A stretch of DNA of 64,000 nucleotides. Origin: M3007 sp964621185. GTDB lineage: Bacteria; Bacteroidota; Bacteroidia; Chitinophagales; Saprospiraceae. Location: NCBI GenBank assembly GCA_964621185.1, contig CAZULM010000019.1, positions 1-64,000 of the forward strand, written 5' to 3'. The position numbers and the translations under genes were made by a program. The notes below the pieces were generated by a model. The model saw only the letters and a program-made list of their open reading frames with translations, had not been told where the DNA came from and did not search any database. Shown here piece after piece: positions 24,577-33,292 of this stretch (position 1 is its first letter; every line of letters begins with the position of its first letter).

Positions 24577-25854
24577 ATGCGGCTGATTGCAATCATTTCC
24601 TTTTTCTGCTCCTTCTTCTCCCAAACCCCCGCCCAAACCACCCTCATCTACTGCGGCAAGCTCATCCCCGTCAGCGCCGAGCCCATCGCCAACGCCACCC
24701 TGGTGCTGGAAGGCAACAGAATACTGCGCATCGACCGGGGCTTTACCGCCGTGCCGCCGGGGGCTACCCTCATCGACCTGAGAACCAAGTCGGTGCTGCC
24801 GGGCCTCATCGACTGCCACGTGCACATCGAATGGGAGCAAAGCCGCAGCTCCTACACCGAAAAATACCTGCTCAACGACGCCGACATCGCCTTCCGGGCT
24901 GCCGTGTATGCCAAGCGCACCCTCGAAGCGGGCTTCACCACCGTGCGCGACCTCGGCGGCACGGGCGTGAACATAGCCCTCCGCAACGCCATCAACAGCG
25001 GCTGGACACCCGGGCCACGCATCCTCACCGCCGGCCGCATCCTCAGCATCACGGGCGGCCACGGCGATGCCACCACGGGCAGCCGCTGGGACCTGTTCGA
25101 CCCGCCCATACCTGAAATCGGCATCGCCGACGGCCCCGACGAGTGCCGCAGCGCCGTGCGTACCCAGATCAAGCGCGGGGCCGACCTCATCAAGGTCTGC
25201 GCGACCGGCGGCGTGCTGTCCCTCGCCCGCGACGGCCGCTTGCCGCATTACAGCGCGGAAGAACTCGTCACCATCGTCAACACCGCCCGCGACCTGGGCA
25301 TCGACGTGGCCGCGCACGCGCACGGCGACGAGGGTATCCGCCGCGCCGTGGAAGCCGGGGTCGTCACCATCGAGCACGGCTCATTTTTGAGCGATGAAAC
25401 GATGGATGCCATGCTCAAACACGGCACCTGGTATGTGCCAACCCTTACTGCCGGCCATGCGGTGAGCGACAGCGCCCAATACGCCAAGGGCTTTTTCCCG
25501 GAAACCGTGCGCGTGAAAGCCTTGGACATCGGCCCACAAATCCAATCGACCACCGCCCGCGTGTACAAAAAAGGCGTAAAAATCGTTTTTGGCACCGATG
25601 CGGGCGTGTTCCCGCACGGGAAGAACAACCTGGAGTTTTTGTTCATGGCAGAAGCGGGCATGAAAAACAGCGAGATACTGCGGGCAGCCACAATTGATGC
25701 AGCCACCATGTTGCGCCTGAACGACAAGATCGGGTCGCTGGAAGCCGGGAAGCTGGCGGATATTGTGGCCGTGGATGGCGACCCGCTAAGCGATATCCGG
25801 GCCATGTTGAAGGTGGTGTTTGTGATGAAAGACGGGGTGGTGGCGCGGCGGTAG
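24577..25854 (+). CDS. Exported amidohydrolase (imidazolonepropionase/prolidase-like)
   Basis: A 425-residue metal-dependent hydrolase with a signal peptide (cleavage near Thr-Pro-Ala-Gln, ~20), so periplasmic. The TIM-barrel amidohydrolase ligands are all visible: His81-x-His83, Lys206 (probably carbamylated), His247 and His249 in Ala-His-Ala-His-Gly, His267 in Glu-His-Gly, and Asp341 in Gly-Thr-Asp-Ala-Gly. Family relatives cleave Xaa-Pro/Xaa-Arg dipeptides or cyclic amides; the exact substrate is not readable. It has its own promoter. Convergent or divergent neighbours do not suggest a pathway. Confidence 0.85.
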   Translation: MRLIAIISFFCSFFSQTPAQTTLIYCGKLIPVSAEPIANATLVLEGNRILRIDRGFTAVPPGATLIDLRTKSVLPGLIDCHVHIEWEQSRSSYTEKYLLNDADIAFRAAVYAKRTLEAGFTTVRDLGGTGVNIALRNAINSGWTPGPRILTAGRILSITGGHGDATTGSRWDLFDPPIPEIGIADGPDECRSAVRTQIKRGADLIKVCATGGVLSLARDGRLPHYSAEELVTIVNTARDLGIDVAAHAHGDEGIRRAVEAGVVTIEHGSFLSDETMDAMLKHGTWYVPTLTAGHAVSDSAQYAKGFFPETVRVKALDIGPQIQSTTARVYKKGVKIVFGTDAGVFPHGKNNLEFLFMAEAGMKNSEILRAATIDAATMLRLNDKIGSLEAGKLADIVAVDGDPLSDIRAMLKVVFVMKDGVVARR

Positions 25855-25923
25855 GAATTCGCCGAAAACAATTATACCGCATAGCCTATCCTGTCTATAT
25901 TGAAATGCCAAGCGCAAGGCGCT

Positions 25924-26096
25924 GGTAGCACCGCGTTCACGCGGTCTGGACGAGGGCGTTCAGGCCTGTGTAATAATCACAGGCACCGAAACCAAATAAT
26001 GTTAATCAGTAGCCCAAAAAATTAATTGTTATCCACTTTTTACGTTTTTCGCGGGCGTGAACGCCCTTGTCCGGACCGCGTGAACGCGGTGCTACC
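25924..26096. repeat. Inverted pair of GGTAGC-headed palindromes (BIME-like element 1)
   Basis: A ~45-bp arm at 25924-25968 (GGTAGC, then palindrome ACCGCGTTCACGCGGT, then a second partly degraded palindrome) is mirrored by 26052-26096 with about five mismatches, around an ~83-bp AT-rich spacer. The right arm ends 7 bases before the start of the alpha/beta hydrolase gene. Confidence 0.85.
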
Positions 26097-26103
26097 GATA
26101 CCC

Positions 26104-27003
26104 ATGCGAAACAAAATCGCCATTTTCCGTAAAATCCTCCGCAACATGCTCTACGCCATGCTTGCCTTGCTCCTCGTCTGGGTGATCGCCGTGCAGGCGG
26201 GCTGCCTATCCCTGCGCACCCCCGACCGCGAATGGCAGCCCAAATTGAAGGCATCGGGACAAACCATCAGCCCGCAATTCCTGGACATTCCCGGCGGCAA
26301 AAGCCGAACCATCCATGCCGTGCTGCTCAGCGCCAACGACAGCCTGCCCTTGCTGATGATGGCGCACGGCTCGCCGGGCTCGGCAGATGCATACCTGCAA
26401 TACATGGCCGATACCGGCCTGACCCGTATGGCGCGCATCGTCTCCCTCGACCGGCCGGGTTTTGGATATACCACGGGTTTCGGCAAGCCCGAGCCATCGC
26501 AGGAAGTGCAAGCTGCCGCGCTGAAATCGGTGGCGGATGCCCTGGCGCCCGGGAAAAAAGTGCTGCTGCTGGGGCATTCTTTGGGCGGCGCAGTGATCGC
26601 CCGTTTCGCCATGGACTATCCCGAGTTGACGGCTGGCTTGGTCATCGTTGCAGGCTCCATCGACCCAAAACAAGAAAAGCACCCGTGGTGGCAATCCGTG
26701 GTACATGCCCCGCCAGTGCGCTGGCTTACCCCAAAATCCCTGTGGACTTCCAATGCAGAGATCATCCCGCTGGAAAAAGAATTGGAGGTCATGTTGCCGC
26801 TATGGGCGCGCATCCGCTGCCCGGTCCGGGTTGTCCATGCACAGAACGACCAGTTGGTGCCGGTCGCCAATGCTGCCTTTGCGCGGGAGGTGCTGGTGAA
26901 CTGCCCCGACTTCAAGGCCACGATACTGGAGAAAGGGAACCATTTTATCCTGTGGAGCCGAAAAGATGTGGTCAGCGCCGCGCTGCTCGAACTGTTGCAG
27001 TGA
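26104..27003 (+). CDS. Membrane-anchored alpha/beta hydrolase
   Basis: A 299-residue alpha/beta hydrolase with an N-terminal membrane anchor (about 16-36, ending Val-Gln-Ala-Gly-Cys, so a lipoprotein is possible). Oxyanion motif His-Gly-Ser-Pro-Gly near residue 85, nucleophile Ser159 in Gly-His-Ser-Leu-Gly-Gly, acid Asp249, and general base His280 in Gly-Asn-His-Phe form a complete triad. It may be an esterase or lipase-like hydrolase in the periplasm; substrate unknown. I start at 26104 since codons further upstream run into the palindromic repeat. The DUF6089 gene follows after 127 bases with its own -7 box. Confidence 0.8.
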   Translation: MRNKIAIFRKILRNMLYAMLALLLVWVIAVQAGCLSLRTPDREWQPKLKASGQTISPQFLDIPGGKSRTIHAVLLSANDSLPLLMMAHGSPGSADAYLQYMADTGLTRMARIVSLDRPGFGYTTGFGKPEPSQEVQAAALKSVADALAPGKKVLLLGHSLGGAVIARFAMDYPELTAGLVIVAGSIDPKQEKHPWWQSVVHAPPVRWLTPKSLWTSNAEIIPLEKELEVMLPLWARIRCPVRVVHAQNDQLVPVANAAFAREVLVNCPDFKATILEKGNHFILWSRKDVVSAALLELLQ

Positions 27004-27112
27004 GCAACCCGATTAAACTTTGCTGCGCCAATACGATATGCCGTTTCGGCACGTTTTTGGCGTGCAATGCTTCAAAGTGGCGGGTAAAGGGTAAAAATCG
27101 GCCACAACTGCC

Positions 27113-27120
27113 TACTTTTG
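27113..27120 (+). promoter_or_regulatory. Putative -7 box for the DUF6089 gene
   Basis: TACTTTTG (exact TAnnTTTG) 10 bases before the ATG at 27131; no matching TTTG box at the right distance. Confidence 0.4.
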
Positions 27121-27130
27121 TCCCACAAAC

Positions 27131-27958
27131 ATGACATACATGAGAAATTTTAAGTTTTTCGGGCTGGTGCTCGGGCTTGTGCTGACAAGCCAGTTTTCCT
27201 TTGCACAGATGCGCGGCTGGGAAGTCGGGGGCTGGGCCGGCGTTTCAAACTACTTCGGCGACTTGAACACCAATTGGCGGCTCAACCGCATGCACGTGGC
27301 CGGCGGCATCGGCGCGCGCTACAACCTCAACGACCGCCTGGCCCTGCGCTTTGGGGCCAATGTCGGCAAGATCAGCGCGACCGACAAGGATTCCGACAAC
27401 AGCTATGAACGGCGACGGAACCTTGATTTCAGGAGCCTGATCGTTGACGGCACCGGACAGGTCGAGTTCAACTACCTGCCTTATGTTCACGGGTCGCGCG
27501 ACTATTTTTTTACCCCGTACATGTTCCTGGGGCCGAGCGTTTATTATTTCAACCCTAAAACAGATTTTGAAGGAATAACCTACAACCTTCGCGAAATGGG
27601 CACCGAAGGCCAGTTTCGCGGCGAAGAATACGGCTCTATCCAATGGGGCATCGCCTACGGCATCGGCTTCAAGGCCGACCTGAGCTACCGCTGGAGCCTC
27701 GACTTTCACCTTGGCGCCCGCAAGCTCTTCTCCGACTACATAGACGACGTGAGCGGGGAATATGCCGACATCCGCGACATCCGTGCCCAGCGCGGCAACA
27801 TCGCCGCAGCCCTCGCCGACCGCTCCGGAGAACCGCCCATCGGCCTCGAAGGCCGGCAGCGCGGCAATGGGAAGAACTCCGACGCGTATGTGTTTTTGGG
27901 CGTGGGACTGAACTATTATTTCGGGCAAATCCGCTGCCCGGGCATCCAGCGGGATTGA
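27131..27958 (+). CDS. DUF6089 family outer-membrane beta-barrel protein
   Basis: A 275-residue exported barrel protein; signal peptide ends near Phe-Ser-Phe-Ala-Gln. The start of the mature chain, Gly-Trp-Glu-Val-Gly-Gly-Trp-Ala-Gly-Val-Ser-Asn-Tyr-Phe-Gly-Asp-Leu, and Leu-Gly-Ala-Arg-Lys-Leu-Phe-Ser-Asp-Tyr-Ile-Asp-Asp-Val-Ser-Gly are typical of DUF6089, a Bacteroidota barrel family. The C-terminus ends in a strand, Gly-Val-Gly-Leu-Asn-Tyr-Tyr-Phe-Gly. The role is structural or in envelope assembly, not established. A small cytoplasmic gene follows after 14 bases. Confidence 0.85.
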   Translation: MTYMRNFKFFGLVLGLVLTSQFSFAQMRGWEVGGWAGVSNYFGDLNTNWRLNRMHVAGGIGARYNLNDRLALRFGANVGKISATDKDSDNSYERRRNLDFRSLIVDGTGQVEFNYLPYVHGSRDYFFTPYMFLGPSVYYFNPKTDFEGITYNLREMGTEGQFRGEEYGSIQWGIAYGIGFKADLSYRWSLDFHLGARKLFSDYIDDVSGEYADIRDIRAQRGNIAAALADRSGEPPIGLEGRQRGNGKNSDAYVFLGVGLNYYFGQIRCPGIQRD

Positions 27959-27972
27959 AACCCAGTTTTATT

Positions 27973-28365
27973 ATGAATGTAGTCAACGATTTCCTCGACG
28001 TCTTACAGAACATCGAAGCTTCCATCACTGCAACAGCGCAAGAGAACCCGCAACTTGGCGATAAGGATGTGATATTGGCAACAGAGCGCTTGATAGCAGG
28101 CTATACCCGGGAGAAGAAAAAAATGCCCGTTCTGCCCGTAAAATTGCCCTCCGGCAGTTTGCCTGTGTTTCAGGCAATGAAGGATTCGTGCGAGATGCGG
28201 CTTACAAGGGAATCCAATGACGTACAAGAGGACGATGTCGTTGGCTATAGGGTTCCTTTGCGCATCATGATTATTTGCCTGGAACGCTTGCACAAATCGC
28301 AGCTTCGCTGGCACAAAGAATTCGGGCACAAGGGGTATTTGAATTTTATAAAAGGCTACACTTGA
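27973..28365 (+). CDS. Small cytoplasmic protein of unknown function
   Basis: A 130-residue soluble protein without signal peptide, starting at the ATG at 27973, 14 bases after the DUF6089 stop, so probably co-transcribed. It is mixed alpha/beta with a Lys/Arg-rich middle (Arg-Glu-Lys-Lys-Lys-Met-Pro-Val-Leu-Pro-Val). I recognise no family. A terminator hairpin lies 40 bases after the stop, confirming the end of the transcription unit. Confidence 0.6.
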   Translation: MNVVNDFLDVLQNIEASITATAQENPQLGDKDVILATERLIAGYTREKKKMPVLPVKLPSGSLPVFQAMKDSCEMRLTRESNDVQEDDVVGYRVPLRIMIICLERLHKSQLRWHKEFGHKGYLNFIKGYT

Positions 28366-28403
28366 AAACGCCGGCACTGCAGTCCGCCACAACCTAAAAA
28401 GAA

Positions 28404-28437
28404 AAGCCATCCCCAATACATCAGGGATGGCTTTTTT
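28404..28437. terminator. Rho-independent terminator
   Basis: AGCCATCCC at 28405-28413 pairs with GGGATGGCT at 28424-28432, followed by T6; an A-run on the left lets it serve the convergent gene as well. Confidence 0.85.
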
Positions 28438-28460
28438 GTGAGAAACGTGTTCTTTCCCGA

Positions 28461-28895
28461 TTAATTCCGGCCAGAACCGCCGCTGGTGATCCAGGGGCCG
28501 CAAACACATACGCACTCGCCGCCGGGAAGGGTAAAGCAATGGGGCGGGTTGAATGTCGTGCAGGACAAGGTAGGGTTGCAAGGGCTGGCGTTTTGTGGGA
28601 GGGCTTTGAAGGAACCGACGCGTGGCTGGATACCGAAAGCCGTCAATTTGCCGCCTTTCACTACGATGATCAGCTTGTCGCCGGTGCGGGTGTTTTGTCC
28701 TACCACGTTGCGGCCTTCATTTACCGAGACTGAACCGTCAACGCCTTCAAATTTGATGTAGATTGCAGCCTGTGGCTCCACATGCATTTGGATCTGGGTC
28801 GAGCCACCGGTTTGGGCATTGGCGCCTGTGGTGGAGAAAGTGGAGAAGGCAGCAACGATGAGGGCAAGTGAAAAGAAATTTTTGATGATGTTCAT
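28461..28895 (-). CDS. Small secreted protein with Cys-rich C-terminus
   Basis: A 144-residue exported protein; signal peptide of ~28 residues ends at Ala-Asn-Ala-Gln. The mature chain has a strand-rich part (Ile-Tyr-Ile-Lys-Phe-Glu-Gly-Val-Asp-Gly) and a ~40-residue tail with six cysteines (Cys-Asn-Pro...Ser-Cys...His-Cys...Cys-Val-Cys-Val-Cys). I recognise no family; the tail could be disulfide-bonded or metal-binding. The gene is single, converging on the terminator at 28404-28437. The 170 bases separating its start from the TerB gene are AT-rich. Confidence 0.65.
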   Translation of the reverse strand: MNIIKNFFSLALIVAAFSTFSTTGANAQTGGSTQIQMHVEPQAAIYIKFEGVDGSVSVNEGRNVVGQNTRTGDKLIIVVKGGKLTAFGIQPRVGSFKALPQNASPCNPTLSCTTFNPPHCFTLPGGECVCVCGPWITSGGSGRN

Positions 28896-29063
28896 TGTAC
28901 TTGAAGTTTAAAAAGTTTGAAAATGAATGTTTGGTAGGATGTGTCGCGAGCTGGAAACATGTACCCACCCAGTTTCAAAAAAATTTCAATTACCCTTCAA
29001 ATGCAGGCACAATCCCTATTTTTGCGCCTTGCATCTCACACAGCGAATCCCCATATCTTTTCC

Positions 29064-29510
29064 ATGAACAACAACGACAATTTCTTCCATACGACCGCTG
29101 AGACAGCTTCTTTGCAAATCACCGATGAGGCGGAGGCCTGCGCTGCCGTGCTGTTCGCCTGCCGCCGCGCCGACGAGATCGACGGGCCTGGCGGGAACGC
29201 GGCGTTCCTGGCCACCTTGAGAAGCCGCAATATCTTCATCGGCTCCGACCCGAACGTTTTGGTGGAAACCGTAGGGAAATACTATGAGCAGGCCGGAAGC
29301 CCCGCCGCGCTCATCAACGCTGCCATGGGCGCCATCCGGGAACAGACACGGCTGCCGCTATTTTACCATTGCCTCGACGTGATACTCGCCGACGGCGTGG
29401 TGACGCCGCAGGAAGACAAGGTGTTCCAATACCTCACGCGCAAGTTCAAGGTGGCGGAGGAGGTGGCGTTCCGGGCGCTGGAGGTGCTGGTGGTGAAGAA
29501 CAAGCTATGA
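29064..29510 (+). CDS. TerB-like domain protein
   Basis: A 148-residue cytoplasmic helical protein. The last ~60 residues have the TerB-like pattern: Leu-Asp-Val-Ile-Leu-Ala-Asp-Gly-Val-Val-Thr-Pro-Gln-Glu-Asp, where the Asp-Gly...Glu is a metal-site-like motif of tellurite-resistance TerB proteins. I start at the ATG at 29064; codons further upstream are unlike the gene in composition. No other ter gene is present, so a tellurite role is not implied. Its 3' end overlaps the convergent transporter gene by 6 bases. Confidence 0.7.
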   Translation: MNNNDNFFHTTAETASLQITDEAEACAAVLFACRRADEIDGPGGNAAFLATLRSRNIFIGSDPNVLVETVGKYYEQAGSPAALINAAMGAIREQTRLPLFYHCLDVILADGVVTPQEDKVFQYLTRKFKVAEEVAFRALEVLVVKNKL

Positions 29511-30818
29511 GCGCTGCGCGTCCGCACCTTTCAGCACATACCAAACCACATACGAAAAGCAGGCAAAAGGCACAAAAAGCGCCATCCTCATGCCGCCAAA
29601 TCCCGACAACAAGCCGGCGATGGGGGGCAGTACCGCGCCGCCGACGATGGCCATGATGACCAGCGAAGACGCCAGCTTGCTCTCTGCCGGTGGAAGCCCC
29701 TTAGTGGCCAAGGCGAAAATGGTGGGGAACATAATGCTTTGACAAAAATAAGTCAGCATGATGCACACGATGCCCGTCAGGCCGCCTGTGAGGAATGCCA
29801 AAACAACGAGGGCCACCGCCGCCATGCAATAATACGAAAGCACTTTGCGCGCATCCATACGGCTCATCAGGAAGGTGCCCACAAAACGGCCCAGCATGAA
29901 CAGCACCAGGGCAAACGAGGCGTGGAAACCAGCGATTTGCTCCGGGGTCATTTCAAGGGTGTAGCGGTACAGCATTTGCACAAGCCCCAGGTGCTCGTCT
30001 TTGGCAAGGTCGATCTTGAAATCCACAAAATAGCCCCAGAGCGTGGCCTGGGCGCCCACGTTGGCGAATTGCGCCAACACGCCCAGCGAAAGGTGGCGGT
30101 ACTTGCCCAAGAGGCCAAAGATGCTTACGCTGCCTTCCGCTGCTTCCTCTTCCCGCCCAACTTCGGGCATCTTGGTAAGGGCGAACAGCACCGCGACCGC
30201 CGCCACGAGCGCCGCCACGGCCAGGTACGGCCCCTGCACCGATAGCGCCGATTCGATGCGCGCCGCGTCAATCTGTTCGGGCGTCATGGTGGCCAACAGC
30301 TCCTTGGTGTATTCCGTTTTGGAAAAAATGAACAAGCTCCCAATGATGGGACCCAGTATGATGCTGATGCCGTTGAACGACTGGGCGAAATTGATGCGCC
30401 ATTCCGCGTCTTTTTTGTCGCCCAACACCGTCACGTACAGGTTGGCAGCCGTTTCTAAGAACGCCAGCCCGCTGGCAATGGTGAACAGGGCGAACAGGAA
30501 AAAAGCGTAAACCCGGATGTCGGCAGCCGGGTAGAACAACAGCGCGCCGATCACATACAGCATCAAACCGGCCAATATCCCTTTTTTATAACCCCATTTC
30601 CGCATAAAAATCCCCGCCGGGATCGCCATCACAAAATAACCGAAATAAAAGGCCGAGTCCACGATGCCCGCCTGCCAGCGCTTGAGGTCGAGGGCAAACT
30701 GGAAGTGCCGGATCAGGGAGCCATTGAGGCTGTTGGCGATGCCCCAAAGGAAAAAGAGGCTGCAAACCAGGGCGAAAGGGACGAGGTAAGGGTTGCGGGC
30801 AGTGCTGCTGTTGCTCAT
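29505..30818 (-). CDS. MFS sugar transporter, FucP family
   Basis: A 437-residue inner-membrane protein with 12 predicted helices. It resembles FucP-type sugar:proton symporters: Phe-Phe-Leu-Trp-Gly-Ile-Ala-Asn-Ser-Leu-Asn in helix 1, Phe-Tyr-Phe-Gly-Tyr-Phe in helix 2, Phe-Leu-Glu-Thr-Ala-Ala-Asn in helix 4, and Gln-Ser-Phe-Asn-Gly in helix 5. FucP transports L-fucose and relatives; here the substrate is unproven and no fucose catabolic gene is adjacent. It could feed on sugars released by secreted hydrolases such as the DUF4838 protein, which is speculation. Divergent from the UnbV lipoprotein with ~150 bases between starts. Confidence 0.9.
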   Translation of the reverse strand: MSNSSTARNPYLVPFALVCSLFFLWGIANSLNGSLIRHFQFALDLKRWQAGIVDSAFYFGYFVMAIPAGIFMRKWGYKKGILAGLMLYVIGALLFYPAADIRVYAFFLFALFTIASGLAFLETAANLYVTVLGDKKDAEWRINFAQSFNGISIILGPIIGSLFIFSKTEYTKELLATMTPEQIDAARIESALSVQGPYLAVAALVAAVAVLFALTKMPEVGREEEAAEGSVSIFGLLGKYRHLSLGVLAQFANVGAQATLWGYFVDFKIDLAKDEHLGLVQMLYRYTLEMTPEQIAGFHASFALVLFMLGRFVGTFLMSRMDARKVLSYYCMAAVALVVLAFLTGGLTGIVCIMLTYFCQSIMFPTIFALATKGLPPAESKLASSLVIMAIVGGAVLPPIAGLLSGFGGMRMALFVPFACFSYVVWYVLKGADAQRS

Positions 30819-30969
30819 GTAAAACAGTTTTCGTTTTGAAAGGCAAGATTATGAAAAGTTTTCCGCCTTTGTGCCGCTTTGTATTTGTCCGGCTGCGACT
30901 TTTCCAAAATGGGGAGCCGGGAGGCTTCTCAAATTTCGTTCCTTTGCAGCCGAAAAATTTGTTCCAACG

Positions 30970-33183
30970 ATGTTCCTCTCTTTCCGGCCTTTGTTGCCAT
31001 TCCTGTGCCTGCTCGTGCTTTTTTCCTGTAATAACGACCCAAAACCCGCGCCCAACAAAGCGGCGACCGACGGGCACCAGCGCATGATCGCCATCCTCGA
31101 CAGCATTTTCAGGGCAGCCAGCCCCGTTGACTGCTACAACCTCAACGGGCGCAAGGCTGCCATGTTCAAAGACATGATGGACAAGGAACAAGAGCCTTAT
31201 GCCAAGCTGGGTTTCCAATTCAGCTATGCCGACCAATTGCTCGACATGGGGCAGAACGAATCGGCGACAATGGAGCTGCTGGACATCATCCAGCAATTCA
31301 AGGACACCCTCACCGACCAAACAAAGGTGGCCTATGAACTGCTGGCGCTCTCCTACATGCGCTTAGGCGAGCAGCAGAACTGCGTAAATTCCCACAACGC
31401 GGAATCTTGCTTGCTGCCACTAAGCGGTGGCGGCATCTATTCCATGAAAACAGGGCCAGAAAGCGCCATCAAGGTGTACAAGCGCATCCTCGCCAAATAT
31501 CCCGACGACGTGCAGAGCCGCTGGCTGCTCAACCTCGCCTACATGGCCATCGGGAAATGGCCCGCCGAGGTGCCGAAAAACCTGCTGATGTCGCCAGAAT
31601 TGTTCAAAAGCCGGGGCGATATCCGCTTCAAAAACGTGGCCATCAGCGCCGGCGCCGACCTGCGGGGCATCTCCGGCGGGGTATGCGCCGACGATTTTGA
31701 CGGCGACGGCAACATCGACCTGTTTGTGACCTCTTACGGCCTGAAAGACCAGGCGAAGTTCCTGCACAACAACGGCGATGGCAGCTTCTCCGATCGCACC
31801 CGCGAGGCAAACCTGACAGGCATCGTCAGCGGCCTCAACACCATCCACGCCGATTACGACAACGACGGCGACCGGGACGTGCTGATCCTGCGCGGCGGCT
31901 GGCTTGCCGGCGGCACCCATCCCAATTCCCTGCTGCGCAACAACGGCGACGGCACCTTTACCGATGTGACCATCGAAGCCGGGCTGCTCTCTTTTCACCC
32001 CACCCAAACAGCCGACTGGGCAGATTACGACGGCGACGGCTGGCTCGACCTTTACATCGGCAACGAAACAACCGACCCGGCGCGTCCGCACCCCAACGAA
32101 CTGTACCACAACAACGGGGACGGCGCCTTCAGCAACGTGGCCAAAGAAACGGGCCTTGACTTAACAGGCTATTTCAAAGCCGCAGTCTGGGGCGACATCA
32201 ACAACGACCAGCGCCCCGACCTCTATTTGAGCAATGCCGATGGCGACAACAAACTATTGGTGAACCGGGGCGGCACAGCCCCTAACTCCTGGAAGTTTGA
32301 AGATATTTCTAACAAAGCAGGGGTTACGAATCCCCAGCACAGCTTCCCGGCTTTTTTCTTCGACTTCGACAACGACGGTTTTGAGGATATCTTCGTCACC
32401 GATTTCACCCTCGATCCAAAACTGCCCACAGCCGACCCGCTAATCCGCGAATATTTGGGCAAACAGCCCCCCGGCGACTGGCTGCGCCTCTACCGCAACA
32501 ATGGCGACGAAACATTTACTGATGTACACCGCGCTTACGGCCTCCATACCATCACCTACGCCATGGGCAACAATTTTGGCGACCTCGACAACGACGGCTG
32601 GCTTGATGTTTACCTCGGAACGGGAAAGCCCGACCTGCGCACCCTGCTGCCCAACCGCATGTTCCACAACCTTGGCGGCAAACGGTTTGAAGACATTTCT
32701 ATGAACGGTTTTGCCCATATCCAGAAAGGCCACGGCATCGCTTTCTGCGATTTCGACAACGATGGCGACCAGGATGTTTTCGGCATTATGGGCGGCGCCT
32801 ACGAAGGCGATATTTCCCACAGTGTTTTGTTTGAGAACCCCGGTACCGCCAATCATTGGGTCACGATCTTTCTGGAAGGCAAAACGTGCAACCGCGATGC
32901 CCAAGGGGCTAAAATTAAAGTGACCGTGCAGGAGAAAAGCGGGGCAAAGCGCCATATTTATGCCACTGTCGGCACGGGCGGCAGCTTTGGCGCCCAAAGC
33001 CTGCGCCAGGAAATCGGGCTGGGTCAGGCGGAAAAAATTGAATCTGTGGAAGTTCAGTGGCCAAAACAAGGCGTCCCAAACAGCGTTTATAGCGGCATCG
33101 CGCTCGATTCAGCCGTAAAGCTGACGGAAGGCAACCCGCAGCCAGCGCCGGTCAAACTGGCAAGTATGGCCTTCAAGCAATAA
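30970..33183 (+). CDS. FG-GAP/VCBS repeat lipoprotein with UnbV/ASPIC domain
   Basis: A 737-residue lipoprotein; lipobox Leu-Phe-Ser-Cys at about residue 20. Residues ~30-210 look TPR-like, then about eight FG-GAP/VCBS propeller blades with Ca-binding Asp-x-Asp-x-Asp-Gly motifs (Asp-Phe-Asp-Gly-Asp-Gly, Asp-Tyr-Asp-Asn-Asp-Gly, Asp-Phe-Asp-Asn-Asp-Gly). The end (about 655-737) is an ASPIC/UnbV domain with Gly-Ala-Lys-Ile-Lys-Val and Gly-Gly-Ser-Phe-Gly-Ala-Gln-Ser. Such proteins are surface-exposed and common in Bacteroidota; the activity is not known. I start at the ATG at 30970 that gives the lipoprotein signal. Confidence 0.85.
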   Translation: MFLSFRPLLPFLCLLVLFSCNNDPKPAPNKAATDGHQRMIAILDSIFRAASPVDCYNLNGRKAAMFKDMMDKEQEPYAKLGFQFSYADQLLDMGQNESATMELLDIIQQFKDTLTDQTKVAYELLALSYMRLGEQQNCVNSHNAESCLLPLSGGGIYSMKTGPESAIKVYKRILAKYPDDVQSRWLLNLAYMAIGKWPAEVPKNLLMSPELFKSRGDIRFKNVAISAGADLRGISGGVCADDFDGDGNIDLFVTSYGLKDQAKFLHNNGDGSFSDRTREANLTGIVSGLNTIHADYDNDGDRDVLILRGGWLAGGTHPNSLLRNNGDGTFTDVTIEAGLLSFHPTQTADWADYDGDGWLDLYIGNETTDPARPHPNELYHNNGDGAFSNVAKETGLDLTGYFKAAVWGDINNDQRPDLYLSNADGDNKLLVNRGGTAPNSWKFEDISNKAGVTNPQHSFPAFFFDFDNDGFEDIFVTDFTLDPKLPTADPLIREYLGKQPPGDWLRLYRNNGDETFTDVHRAYGLHTITYAMGNNFGDLDNDGWLDVYLGTGKPDLRTLLPNRMFHNLGGKRFEDISMNGFAHIQKGHGIAFCDFDNDGDQDVFGIMGGAYEGDISHSVLFENPGTANHWVTIFLEGKTCNRDAQGAKIKVTVQEKSGAKRHIYATVGTGGSFGAQSLRQEIGLGQAEKIESVEVQWPKQGVPNSVYSGIALDSAVKLTEGNPQPAPVKLASMAFKQ

Positions 33184-33217
33184 GAATGCCCAAGGGAAAG
33201 TGGTTTGCGAAAATATC

Positions 33218-33292
33218 AGGAGGTAAATCCTTGATAATCAATATAACCCATCCGTAAAATCTTACATATCACTGCAATCCTGGCATATTATT
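33218..33292 (+). repeat. Dispersed repeat family B, copy 2
   Basis: About 75 bp, from CAGGAGGTAAATCC to AATCCTGGCATA, strongly alike to the reverse complement of 38690-38765. It lies between two convergent genes, so here it is not at a promoter. Confidence 0.8.
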
